Shown one piece after another: positions 44,306 to 51,103 of a stretch of 64,000 nt of DNA; position 1 is the first letter of the stretch; each line of letters begins with the position of its first letter. The notes below the pieces were generated by a model. It searched no databases, had not been told where the DNA came from, and saw only the letters and a program-made list of their open reading frames with translations. Made by a program: the position numbers and the translations under genes. This DNA is from a virus. The stretch is taken from positions 54,156-118,155 of IMG/VR virus record IMGVR_UViG_3300027881_000536, one strand, 5' to 3'.

Positions 44306-46014
44306 ATCAGTGCCCTCCCAGCCATCAGGGAGTCTGCGACTGCCTGCGCCACTATCATCTTATCGCTTTCTGAGCCATCCAAAGCGGCTTTTACTATTGC
44401 TTCCTTATCCCTGACAACCTTGTCGAAGTGGGTGTCCACCGTGTTGGCGGCACTTAGAATGACTTGGTGGCACACATCGCTCTCTTGTGTTATGCGCCTC
44501 ACACGCGAGGCTGCTTGCCTCTCATGGGCCGGAACCCACTCCCTCTCTACGAATAGCGTGGTGTCTGCAGCGTCGAGGTTGACTCCTTCTTTCATGGCTA
44601 GTGTGCTACAAATTAGAAATGGGAGTTTACCCTCTTGGAACTCTGAGATTAGTTCTTGCCTCCGCTTGTCCGGTGTGGAGCCTGTGATACAGAGCATAGT
44701 ATCTTCCCCGGCCTCTATCATGAGGCTCTCTGCCAGTCCCTCCACGACATCTCTGTGATGAGCAAACACCACTATCGGTTTGGGCCTGTAGGTGTCTATG
44801 TAATGCATAACCCAACTGAAAGCCCCCTTCACCTTGGCTCTTCCAGCGGCGTGTCTGAGGTCTGTGAGGATGTTCAGCAGGAGGCCAGGAGGTATGCTTC
44901 CGCTACCCGTTGTCCTGTAATGCTCTAACTCATCCATCAGTGTGTTGTAGACTATATCATACTGAGTGCGTGAGATGTCCACCTCTATGATGGTCTGCAA
45001 CAGGTCAGGCATTTGGTCTGACAGTCTTGGGTCATCCATCGTTCTCCTTAGCATGATGTCTTTGAGTAGGTGGTTGAGGGGTGGGGTTATCCCATCGTCG
45101 CTAATCTCTATGTTGCTAGCCCCGTCAAAGTTCCAACCATATCCGTTATGGATTGCTCCACAGTATTTTTTCCCGAACAGGTAGTAATTGTTGAATGAAA
45201 AGGGTCTCAGCATGTTGAGAACTGTGAATACCTCTGAAGGTCTGTTCAGAATGGGTGTGCCACTCATGGCTATCATACCCTTGACTGTAGGCCAAGCCGC
45301 CAATCTCTTAGCGGCTTTCGTTCTCTGGGCCTTTTGATTCTTGAGTGTGTGACACTCATCGAAGACGATACAGTCGTAATCGTCCGCTAGAAGTTCATCT
45401 ACTCTAGCGTGTAGCAAATCATAATTGATAATTGTGATGTCGGATACTCTGTACTCCTTCTTGTAGCCGTAGATGACTGAAGCATCCATCTCTGTCCACT
45501 TCTCCACCTCGTTGGCCCAGTTCACCTTGACCACAGAAGGACAGACTATGAGCACCCTCTGATACTGGCCGGAGAGAATGCACAAGAGAGCCTGGAGAGA
45601 CTTACCTAATCCCATGTCATCTGCTATGAGTAACCTCTCTCCGTGCCCAAACATCTCTGGTGCTACCCATTGGTAGGGTCTCACCAATTCTGGGTTCTTG
45701 AGTCCAGCGAGCCACATCGGTTCAGCCTCTATCGCACTACTGAGGAGGACTCTCTTTGCTGCTGTCTCATGGGCACTATTTACCTCAGGGACAGCAAGTA
45801 TGGCTTCTGAAAGTTCAAGGTAGTGGGGCTTGACTGCCTTAGCCACTTGAATGCCTGATGCTGCTGGAATGAGCCATTCCTTACCCTTTGGACTCCATCT
45901 AGCCTGCCCGCAAGACTTCACAGCAGAATTGATGTCTGTGTAGTTTGGTTTGTATGGCCACTTCATAGATAGTTTGTCAGGTGGTTTGTAACTAACTGTA
46001 ATTGTCTTGGTCAT
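44302..46014 (-). CDS. SNF2-family helicase (SMARCAL1/HARP-like)
   Basis: A 570-residue superfamily 2 ATPase. Motif I is DDMGLGKS (residues 132-139), motif II DECH (219-222), motif III MSGTPILNRPSE (about 250-261), and the C-terminal core shows ITGSTPDKRR, FLICSTLAMKEGVNLD and ERQAASRVRRITQ (motifs V and VI). The first 65 residues (YKPPDKLSMKWPYKPNY, RWSPKGKEWLIP) resemble a small HARP-type domain that guides fork-remodelling SMARCAL1 proteins to branched DNA. It could rewind or remodel viral forks, or displace host proteins from DNA. Such helicases are frequent in phages. Confidence 0.88.
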   Translation of the reverse strand: MTKTITVSYKPPDKLSMKWPYKPNYTDINSAVKSCGQARWSPKGKEWLIPAASGIQVAKAVKPHYLELSEAILAVPEVNSAHETAAKRVLLSSAIEAEPMWLAGLKNPELVRPYQWVAPEMFGHGERLLIADDMGLGKSLQALLCILSGQYQRVLIVCPSVVKVNWANEVEKWTEMDASVIYGYKKEYRVSDITIINYDLLHARVDELLADDYDCIVFDECHTLKNQKAQRTKAAKRLAAWPTVKGMIAMSGTPILNRPSEVFTVLNMLRPFSFNNYYLFGKKYCGAIHNGYGWNFDGASNIEISDDGITPPLNHLLKDIMLRRTMDDPRLSDQMPDLLQTIIEVDISRTQYDIVYNTLMDELEHYRTTGSGSIPPGLLLNILTDLRHAAGRAKVKGAFSWVMHYIDTYRPKPIVVFAHHRDVVEGLAESLMIEAGEDTMLCITGSTPDKRRQELISEFQEGKLPFLICSTLAMKEGVNLDAADTTLFVEREWVPAHERQAASRVRRITQESDVCHQVILSAANTVDTHFDKVVRDKEAIVKAALDGSESDKMIVAQAVADSLMAGRALI

Positions 46015-46329
46015 TCAATCAATCCTCTCCTGTATCATTACTCCCATCTCACCCGTCATATCATCCGGCTCTCCAATTTGTTCCATGCAATACTCCAATA
46101 GTTTAGCGTAGTCACATGTAATATAATCGTTGGAGTCTAGGTATAGACTTGCTCCAACATGAGTCAAAGCATGGCGCAACCGCTTGACTTCTGCTAGGAG
46201 GTCAGGTGCGGCGGCTATGAGTTTCAAATCTTCATCGTAGTATGACTCTCTCACCGCGTCCAACTCAGGAAAGTGTTCAATCTTCCACGGCCCCGGTGTG
46301 TGTCCTTCGTATTTGTCTGTATCAATCAT
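46015..46329 (-). CDS. TPGPW / LIAAAPDLL-type phage protein, paralogue 1
   Basis: A 104-residue protein that begins MIDTDKYEGHTPGPWKIEHF and carries DLKLIAAAPDLLAEVKRLR. This pairing of a PGPW segment with an LIAAAPxLL helix is a widespread small phage family of unknown function. Two further genes just upstream start with the same MIDTDKYEG leader. It starts in an ATGA overlap. Confidence 0.65.
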   Translation of the reverse strand: MIDTDKYEGHTPGPWKIEHFPELDAVRESYYDEDLKLIAAAPDLLAEVKRLRHALTHVGASLYLDSNDYITCDYAKLLEYCMEQIGEPDDMTGEMGVMIQERID

Positions 46330-46565
46330 TCTTCATCACCTATCCCCAAGTATTCAAGAGCATCAGGGTCTATACCTCCCCAATTAGTATGCCACCAATT
46401 AACCGCCCATCTTACAGTTTCAACATCACATTTATGACTATGTATCGCTTGTTTAACTGCGCTCAATTCTTCGGGTCTGTTAAACGCCATGTAAATCATA
46501 AGCGATGGTAGGTCTATCTCTCGCTCGTCTATTATTTCTCCTTCGTATTTGTCTGTGTCAATCAT
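46326..46565 (-). CDS. MIDTDKYEG-leader protein, paralogue 2 with different body
   Basis: I start at ATG 46565 (ATGA overlap), giving 79 residues. It shares the MIDTDKYEG leader with its neighbours, but the body is different: helical and Trp-rich (VRWAVNWWHTNWGG), ending GIGDEE. The shared leader and upstream DNA suggest that the 5' end was copied as a unit. Confidence 0.55.
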   Translation of the reverse strand: MIDTDKYEGEIIDEREIDLPSLMIYMAFNRPEELSAVKQAIHSHKCDVETVRWAVNWWHTNWGGIDPDALEYLGIGDEE

Positions 46566-46879
46566 TCTTTCATCTCCTGCATTACTGTCCATATCAGTTC
46601 GACTCTTACAATTTCCTCAATTTCTTCCATGTCCATAATCTTCTTGACTCGTAAATAGAAAGCGAGCAGTTCAGGTGCGTCTGCTATGAGTTTAGTATCA
46701 GGCATATCATCAGTCAATTCACCGACCCTCAATGGCCCAAGTATTCGCTCACCATCTGTCCATCCAAAATCACTTTCATCTTCATCACTCACTACACATG
46801 ACCCTTCCACATGAGGGAGATTGAACATCGCCTTCCACGGTGCAGGTGTGTGTCCTTCGTATTTGTCTGTGTCAATCAT
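46562..46879 (-). CDS. TPAPW / LIADAPELL-type phage protein, paralogue 3
   Basis: A 105-residue protein starting MIDTDKYEGHTPAPWKAMF and containing DTKLIADAPELLAFYLRV. It belongs to the same small phage family as the gene at 46015-46329 and is clearly a paralogue of it. The body between the two motifs has diverged. It is coupled to its neighbours by ATGA overlaps on both sides. Confidence 0.6.
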   Translation of the reverse strand: MIDTDKYEGHTPAPWKAMFNLPHVEGSCVVSDEDESDFGWTDGERILGPLRVGELTDDMPDTKLIADAPELLAFYLRVKKIMDMEEIEEIVRVELIWTVMQEMKE

Positions 46880-47112
46880 TCTTCTTCCCCCATCAGTTTG
46901 TAGATGAGAACCTGTTGTTCAAGGGTCTCGAACTCTAATTCCCTCCTCGCTTGATAGTTAATCTCTAAGTCACTACGCAACCGCTTGACCTCTGCGAGCA
47001 AGTCCTCGTATGTTTTCAAGTGCCTTCTCCAAGCAAAGTCATCAGCACTTCCCATTGGGCCATCATTAAACTCAGTAATGAGTAATCTCAAATCTTCTCG
47101 GTCTGTGTTCAT
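46876..47112 (-). CDS. Small helical protein related to the leader group
   Basis: I start at ATG 47112 (ATGA overlap), giving 78 residues. It begins MNTDREDLRLL and shares the segment DLLAEVKRLRSDL with paralogue 1, so it may be a distant member of the same group. The second half is a charged coiled-coil-like helix, and it ends KLMGEEE. Confidence 0.55.
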   Translation of the reverse strand: MNTDREDLRLLITEFNDGPMGSADDFAWRRHLKTYEDLLAEVKRLRSDLEINYQARRELEFETLEQQVLIYKLMGEEE

Positions 47113-47438
47113 TGTCTTCTCCCCCTTTTCACATCGTCTCGGTATTCCATTATGGCTGCAAGCCCTGCTGCTGCCCAGAATGCATCTGAATTGATGGCCC
47201 ACCAACCCATCACATTCCCTACGGCTCCGACGAAGATGAATAGCCCACCTATGAGCATCCAATGATGGCCTATGGCTATGATGCTGAGGTCATCCACCGT
47301 TAGTTCTCCATCTGCGTTCACATCGAACCAGCCAGTTAGTTTCTTCTTGAGGCTTGGTTGCTTGTCACAATTGCAGGCTCTACCCCAGAGGATTCTCCCG
47401 CAATATTCGCAATGAGGTGCTACTTGTGGCATCTTCAT
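47109..47438 (-). CDS. Zinc-knuckle, EF-hand-like and two-helix membrane protein
   Basis: A 109-residue protein with three parts: a zinc knuckle (Cys10, 13, 22 and 24, CEYCGRI and CNC), an EF-hand or dockerin-like calcium loop (DVNADGELTVDD, residues 39-50, with Asp/Asn at positions 1, 3, 5 and 12) and two hydrophobic segments (about 56-78 and 85-96). It is probably anchored in the host membrane with a soluble N-terminus. The combination is not one I recognise. It is coupled by ATGA overlaps. Confidence 0.6.
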   Translation of the reverse strand: MKMPQVAPHCEYCGRILWGRACNCDKQPSLKKKLTGWFDVNADGELTVDDLSIIAIGHHWMLIGGLFIFVGAVGNVMGWWAINSDAFWAAAGLAAIMEYRDDVKRGRRQ

Positions 47439-47593
47439 CTAGGAATCCCTCCCATTTCAGGCTTGCCAAACTTGTATGTTACGACACGGATGTCTCTACA
47501 GTTTGGACATTTGTAGCGTTGAAAAGTATACCCTTCTAGCCATATTGATTCTTGTTTGTGGTGCGGCTTCAATGGAGAACCCATCTTGGACAT
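47435..47593 (-). CDS. Small CxxC protein
   Basis: I start at ATG 47593 because GGAGGA lies six bases upstream, giving 52 residues; ATG at 47641, overlapping the previous stop, is an alternative that adds a Cys-containing leader. The protein has a single pair, YKCPNCRDI, and a basic, polar body. It could bind zinc as a dimer. Function unknown. Confidence 0.45.
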   Translation of the reverse strand: MSKMGSPLKPHHKQESIWLEGYTFQRYKCPNCRDIRVVTYKFGKPEMGGIPR

Positions 47594-47637
47594 CTTTCGT
47601 CCTCCTCCACTTCTGCAGAAGCAGTAATAGAGAGGCA

Positions 47638-47769
47638 TCATATCCACCCGAACAATTTCGCCACTACTATGATGCTCAATGCTACATTGAGGAACCCTAC
47701 TATAGTTCTCGTCAATGCTAGGCTACCTACATGCTTCTCTGACCATTTGTCTATTTCTTTTCCATTCAT
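47638..47769 (-). CDS. Small single-span membrane protein
   Basis: A 43-residue protein starting in an ATGA overlap. The N-terminal 18 residues are polar, then LALTRTIVGFLNVALSIIVVAKLFGWI forms one membrane helix running to the C-terminus. A longer in-frame version from TTG 47874 would cover the preceding gene and is less likely. Function unknown. Confidence 0.5.
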   Translation of the reverse strand: MNGKEIDKWSEKHVGSLALTRTIVGFLNVALSIIVVAKLFGWI

Positions 47770-47930
47770 TTTCCATCTCTCCTTGGTCCCCAATAATCTA
47801 TTCTCCATCTGCTCTGCCAGTAGTTTCTCTCTTTCCTTAGTCGAGTAATCTCTACTGTTAAGCAACCAGGACAAGTCCTTTTCATTTTCTCCCCATGATA
47901 CTTACATGAATCGCTGTTTGTTGTTATCAT
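47766..47930 (-). CDS. Small basic zinc-finger-like protein
   Basis: A 54-residue protein with ATGA overlaps at both ends. Cys9, His12, Cys20 and Cys23 (CKYH, then CPGC) form a possible CCHC zinc site, followed by a Trp/Arg-rich helix (RLRKERNYWQSRWRIDYW). This looks like a nucleic-acid-binding microprotein. It was found from the perfect junctions rather than from length. Confidence 0.5.
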   Translation of the reverse strand: MITTNSDSCKYHGEKMKRTCPGCLTVEITRLRKERNYWQSRWRIDYWGPRRDGK

Positions 47931-48145
47931 TCTCTCACATCCACAAGGAACTTACTTTCGTCGGTGCTCTCATACCCACAATGACATGAGAAGGTCTCAA
48001 AGGACAACTCATCGTATTCTAGGTGGTCATAGTGTATCTCATTATACTCTTTGTGGTAGTAGACACTATAGCCACACTCTCCTGACCTCCACATTGTTAT
48101 ACCATCTTCATCACCGCATTCTGGGCATTTAATCTTCTTCTTCAT
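47927..48145 (-). CDS. Zinc-ribbon-like acidic protein
   Basis: A 72-residue protein with CPECGDEDG near the start, a single Cys in ECGYSVYY and CHCGYEST near residue 54. The cysteines fit a zinc ribbon interrupted by a Tyr/His/Glu-rich insert. The stop overlaps the next ATG. Function unknown. Confidence 0.55.
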   Translation of the reverse strand: MKKKIKCPECGDEDGITMWRSGECGYSVYYHKEYNEIHYDHLEYDELSFETFSCHCGYESTDESKFLVDVRE

Positions 48146-48293
48146 CTTCCTTCATCTCCTTCTCCAATCTTTTTCCAGCGTTAATCAATATCCCAATGAT
48201 TTCGTGTTGCTTCATGACTAGTTTTTCAAGTGCATCAAGCCTCTTTGTGAGGTGTTCCACACAAGGTTTCCAATGATTGCCTGGTGTGGTCAT
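48129..48293 (-). CDS. Small coiled-coil protein
   Basis: A 54-residue protein starting directly after the previous stop. Residues 13-48 form a continuous charged helix with hydrophobic heptads (LTKRLDALEKLVMKQHEIIGILI), ending KEDEEED. It overlaps the next gene by 17 bases. Function unknown. Confidence 0.45.
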   Translation of the reverse strand: MTTPGNHWKPCVEHLTKRLDALEKLVMKQHEIIGILINAGKRLEKEMKEDEEED

Positions 48294-48626
48294 TCACTCT
48301 CCCCCTAGTTTTTCATACAGGTCTTCTGACTCTTTCTCAGTCTTCTCAATCAGTTTCTCTATCTCCCAAGAGCATTCCCACAGTTCGTCGGTAGCGTGAT
48401 GAGAAGGGTTGATACCTATGTTTTCGCACAACCCGTCTGCTTCGTCTGAATAATAAGCAGCATCATCTACTGCTTTCTTAGCATCATACATCTCTTGCAG
48501 TTTCGCCTCCAACGCATTCCAAGGAGCCCAGTGCTCCTTCTTTGCCTCTATCGCATCAAACTCTGCTAGTCTGGCTAGGTCCTCTTCAAGCATGTAGGCT
48601 TCCTCTTGACTATCTAGTGGAGTCAT
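48294..48626 (-). CDS. Acidic helical protein
   Basis: A 110-residue, strongly acidic and helical protein with few hydrophobic clusters (EEDLARLAEFDAIEAKKEHW, KLIEKTEKESEDLYEKL). Such acidic helical proteins can mimic DNA or bind basic host proteins, but there is no direct sign of this here. It has adjacent start and stop junctions with its neighbours. Confidence 0.5.
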   Translation of the reverse strand: MTPLDSQEEAYMLEEDLARLAEFDAIEAKKEHWAPWNALEAKLQEMYDAKKAVDDAAYYSDEADGLCENIGINPSHHATDELWECSWEIEKLIEKTEKESEDLYEKLGGE

Positions 48627-48878
48627 TCACTCTTCCTCCTCTGCATCTAGTGCTTCGTGATACATCTTGAACAGTTCGTCAAATGTCCCTTGGTCTATCA
48701 CGCTAGCACCTATCATTGTGGCCACAGCCATAGTGAACGCTAGGTTTTCTCTGTTCACTCTCTGGTAGTCGTTTATCAATTCCCTCATCTTGAAGTATAG
48801 TACTCCTACTAATCCTAAGCAACAGCCTAGAATGAACAGTTCAAAGTGTTCGTGTTCGATTATATCAGTTATTTTCAT
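48627..48878 (-). CDS. Small membrane protein with acidic tail
   Basis: An 83-residue protein with one membrane helix near residues 13-30 (LFILGCCLGLVGVLYF) and a second hydrophobic stretch near 48-60 (FTMAVATMIGASV). The C-terminus DAEEEE holds the ribosome-binding site of the next gene. Function unknown. Confidence 0.5.
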   Translation of the reverse strand: MKITDIIEHEHFELFILGCCLGLVGVLYFKMRELINDYQRVNRENLAFTMAVATMIGASVIDQGTFDELFKMYHEALDAEEEE

Positions 48879-49127
48879 TCACTTAACCTCCTTTACGCTT
48901 TGGACCTCAACATAGGTTTCGCTTGCGCTGTCGCTGTCGCAGTAGCATACATCATTATCGTCTGCTATTCTTTCTGCTTCTTCTTGGCTTTCTGCTTCAA
49001 TGGTGAAGTAGTGGTATTCAGTCACCGTTATCATTACTTTCCACTCTCTTATTTCTTGGTCGGAGCCGGAGGGCGAACCCTCCGACTCCAGGTTTTCGTT
49101 TCCTGTTACCATAGCAATCAGCCCCAT
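48879..49127 (-). CDS. Unknown acidic protein
   Basis: An 82-residue protein from ATG 49127 (overlapping the previous stop) or ATG 49112. The centre VMITVTEYHYFTIEAESQEEAERIA resembles small beta-beta-alpha proteins common in phages (YxxxxxVEAxSxEEA). A strong DNA hairpin lies in its first 25 codons. Confidence 0.5.
   Translation of the reverse strand: MGLIAMVTGNENLESEGSPSGSDQEIREWKVMITVTEYHYFTIEAESQEEAERIADDNDVCYCDSDSASETYVEVQSVKEVK
49062..49089 (-). promoter_or_regulatory. mRNA hairpin inside the start of a small gene
   Basis: On the leftward mRNA, GGAGTCGGAGGG pairs with CCCTCCGGCTCC around a TTCG loop: 12 pairs with one G-U. It lies about 40-65 bases after the ATG at 49127 and is more stable than expected for coding sequence. 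It may slow ribosomes or protect the message. Confidence 0.45.
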
Positions 49128-49438
49128 GTTCTCTTATCTCGGGCTCTCATCTTCAGCACATATTCCGAGCATTTCGGACATAGACGCTGGAAAAAACCCA
49201 AGGTCTTCAGATTCTTCCAACCATTCGCTTCTAGGAACGGCTTGGTTTGCTTCTTAATGAGACCACTGGTGAGGGCAACAGGACCATCGTCGGATTTGAT
49301 GTCTATTTCAATCATCTTACCGCACTTAACCCTCCCGAACTCGCCTGCCGTCATGCCTAAGTCCCCTCCGGTTCCCATAGCAGGACGGCCAGGACAGGTA
49401 CAAGTCAAGATAGTCTTGAATTGGCTTATCTTACCCAT
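49118..49438 (-). CDS. Unknown protein with a CPKC pair
   Basis: A 106-residue protein with CTCPGRP near residue 13, KCGKM near 39 and LCPKCSEY near 87, a possible zinc site. Gly- and Lys-rich, basic overall. Its ATG directly follows the upstream stop. The family is not recognised. Confidence 0.5.
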   Translation of the reverse strand: MGKISQFKTILTCTCPGRPAMGTGGDLGMTAGEFGRVKCGKMIEIDIKSDDGPVALTSGLIKKQTKPFLEANGWKNLKTLGFFQRLCPKCSEYVLKMRARDKRTWG

Positions 49439-49915
49439 TCAAAGCACCATCATTCCGTCTTGCTTCCGCTTCTCGTCAATCTCTCTCTGCCACATGGCAA
49501 AGACTGGTAGGTCTCCTACGCCTATGTCCTCAGACTTAGACGGAAGACTCCTATCGTCAGCGATTGTCTGCCAAAGCCTAGGCCAGTGGGACATTTCCAT
49601 GTGTCCACTTGTTCCGTCACCCCCAGCCTTGAAGGCTGCTCGTATCTGTTGTAGACAACCACAGGTTCCAGTTTTTATGCGCCCATGTAGTCCTGGGTTG
49701 GTACTGCTTTTCCAGTCAGGTCCTACGAACCCAAAGAGTTCGCCTCCCTTACCTTCCCACTCACTAGGGTTGCCCCATGCAGCCTCAATGTTTTCAGGAT
49801 GCTCCGTTAGGTAGTCTATCGCATGGTCATACTTGTCCTTCGGTATTATGAAACCGTGGTCAGGTAGACCGCATTCAATCATCATTTCTTCGTCAATTTT
49901 TTCAATATTACTCAT
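49439..49915 (-). CDS. Unknown protein after an intercistronic hairpin
   Basis: A 158-residue protein with AAGGAGAAAG before its ATG. It is acidic at the N-terminus, with a Gly/Trp-rich middle (WGNPSEWEGKGGELFGFVGPDW) and CGCLQQIRAAF near residue 85. No known motif is found. A 13-bp hairpin precedes it, so its expression may be set apart from that of the upstream genes. Confidence 0.5.
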   Translation of the reverse strand: MSNIEKIDEEMMIECGLPDHGFIIPKDKYDHAIDYLTEHPENIEAAWGNPSEWEGKGGELFGFVGPDWKSSTNPGLHGRIKTGTCGCLQQIRAAFKAGGDGTSGHMEMSHWPRLWQTIADDRSLPSKSEDIGVGDLPVFAMWQREIDEKRKQDGMMVL

Positions 49916-49950
49916 ATTTCTTTCTCCTTGTTTTTGGGTTTGTGTAGGCT

Positions 49951-49983
49951 CTGGGCCGAGGAGTCTCCTTCTCCCCGACCCAG
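49951..49983 (-). promoter_or_regulatory. Stable intercistronic hairpin
   Basis: The leftward RNA reads CTGGGTCGGGGAG, a 7-base loop AAGGAGA, then CTCCTCGGCCCAG: 13 pairs including two G-U. It lies in a 75-base gap (49916-49990) between two genes, about 35 bases before the next ATG. There is no T tract, so an RNA-processing or stability element is likelier than a terminator. Confidence 0.55.
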
Positions 49984-49990
49984 TTTTGCA

Positions 49991-50164
49991 TCAGTCTTTC
50001 TCCCTTCGCAGGTAGATGTTCATAACAGGGCCTGCCTTCCACGAGTCCTGTCTGACTGTCATTATTAGTCCAGCGTCAGTTAACCTTTCAATAAATTCAA
50101 TTTCTAAGGCGCTAGCCATTTCAGTTAGCCATTCCCTAAATTCCAATCTATCATGTGTTTCCAT
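49991..50164 (-). CDS. Small unknown protein
   Basis: I start at ATG 50164, with AAGGAGG eight bases upstream, giving 57 residues; the longer frame from 50284 lies inside the preceding gene. Helical first half (LEFREWLTEMASALEIEFIERL), strand-rich second half ending in a basic tail (YLRREKD). Function unknown. Confidence 0.5.
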   Translation of the reverse strand: METHDRLEFREWLTEMASALEIEFIERLTDAGLIMTVRQDSWKAGPVMNIYLRREKD

Positions 50165-50498
50165 CTTGCCATCCTCCTTCAAATTGTTCGTGTTTCTTTT
50201 CGGAGGTGGTGATACCACTATCCCCCTTCTGCAAGTCCTTCTCGGTGTCTTTGAATATCCCCATGAAGCCCTTGATGGACTCAATACTCATTCCGGGTGG
50301 GGGTGGAGGTAGGAATATACCATCCTCCGCATCCCACTCCAGCAACTCCTCTGGGAACATCTCACACACTTTCACATCATAGCGTCCGCTGTGTATGTTT
50401 CCTTGTAGGTCCTGGATGCTTCCCCATATCCATCCAAAGCCATTCTTGCAGACGGTCCCACCACATGGGCAAGGCCCATCGGTCTCCGCCATCTCCAC
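50151..50498 (-). CDS. Unknown protein with N-terminal cysteine cluster
   Basis: A 115-residue protein from GTG at 50498 (GGAGG seven bases upstream). It has CPCGGTVC within the first 17 residues and a Pro stretch (FLPPPPPGM) near residue 65. The last 40 residues are charged and polar. The cysteines resemble half a zinc ribbon. Function unknown. Confidence 0.5.
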   Translation of the reverse strand: MEMAETDGPCPCGGTVCKNGFGWIWGSIQDLQGNIHSGRYDVKVCEMFPEELLEWDAEDGIFLPPPPPGMSIESIKGFMGIFKDTEKDLQKGDSGITTSEKKHEQFEGGWQDGNT

Positions 50499-50500
50499 GA

Positions 50501-50965
50501 TTATTCCTCCAGAAGTTCTAGGTCTCCAAGGATAAGAACCGCTTGGTTCTTAATTTCAGCCAAAGCATTCAGCCCAGCCTCTCCAGAGAGCAGTGCATCA
50601 CATAGCGTAGCGATGTTCAATGCTCTCTGGCCTGTTATAGACCTAGCCACTAGCCAAGGGTTTTGCTCCTCCTCAACTTCTTCTCTGGCGTTATCTACAG
50701 GTGCAGTAATTTCAGGTGCTACTTCAGCGTTAGCCAAAGTATAGAAGGCTTTTCTTGTGCTCCCATGCATCAAAATCACTCCTCTATCTCGCATTTCCTT
50801 GAGAAATCTAACAGCCGTTCCCGGCTTGATTCCCTTCCAAGGGCCAGCGAGCAGCGCCCTCTTAGTAAACGACTCTTTACCAGTCGCCCACTTCAAGGCC
50901 TGCCCTATTTTCTTCTCTTTCAGTTCTCTTTTCTTGCTCCAAGTTTTTTCACTCATTTTCTTCAT
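50501..50965 (-). CDS. Putative winged-helix DNA-binding protein
   Basis: A 154-residue protein starting at ATG 50965 or 50956 (the latter better spaced from GGAG). Residues 15-75 fit a winged helix: a basic helix, SFTKRALLAG, GTAVRFLKEMRDRGVILMH and a strand pair RKAFYTLA. A linker rich in Glu follows, then a helical C-terminal part. It could regulate the genes beyond the non-coding gap in front of it. Confidence 0.5.
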   Translation of the reverse strand: MKKMSEKTWSKKRELKEKKIGQALKWATGKESFTKRALLAGPWKGIKPGTAVRFLKEMRDRGVILMHGSTRKAFYTLANAEVAPEITAPVDNAREEVEEEQNPWLVARSITGQRALNIATLCDALLSGEAGLNALAEIKNQAVLILGDLELLEE

Positions 50966-51103
50966 TCTCCTCTACTCCCACTAGGTGGGACGAGGGAGTT
51001 GAACGCATACCAAAAAGGCATAACATAACACAACACAAACCAAAATGTTTCTCACACTTATCGTTGGTTATACTCCCTCGCCCCGTTCCAACGGGTGTGA
51101 GTA
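50966..51103 (-). promoter_or_regulatory. Intergenic region with nested hairpins and a T-rich tract
   Basis: This 138-base gap is among the largest within the leftward series. CCCGTT and AACGGG (51082-51095) and TCCCAC and GTGGGA (50976-50990) form two small hairpins. ACTCCCTCG at 51072-51080 is repeated inverted at 50991-50999. Between them the leftward strand is T-rich (51010-51050), as in archaeal terminators. It probably ends one transcript and starts another. Confidence 0.5.

Larger units (their letters stand above)
46281..46884 (-). repeat. Three direct copies of a start-region repeat
   Basis: Copies lie at 46281-46334, 46539-46570 and 46831-46884. They cover the ribosome-binding region, ATG and the first 9-16 codons of three adjacent genes and are nearly identical over the core of about 32 bases. 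A shorter related match occurs at the start of the phosphatase-like gene near 58345. Confidence 0.75.

Noticed and set aside
48846-49814. Long open frame of 322 codons on the rightward strand
   Set aside because: It lies across four leftward genes with good ribosome-binding sites and overlapping junctions, and its sequence is low-complexity Phe/Ser/Cys as expected from an antisense shadow.
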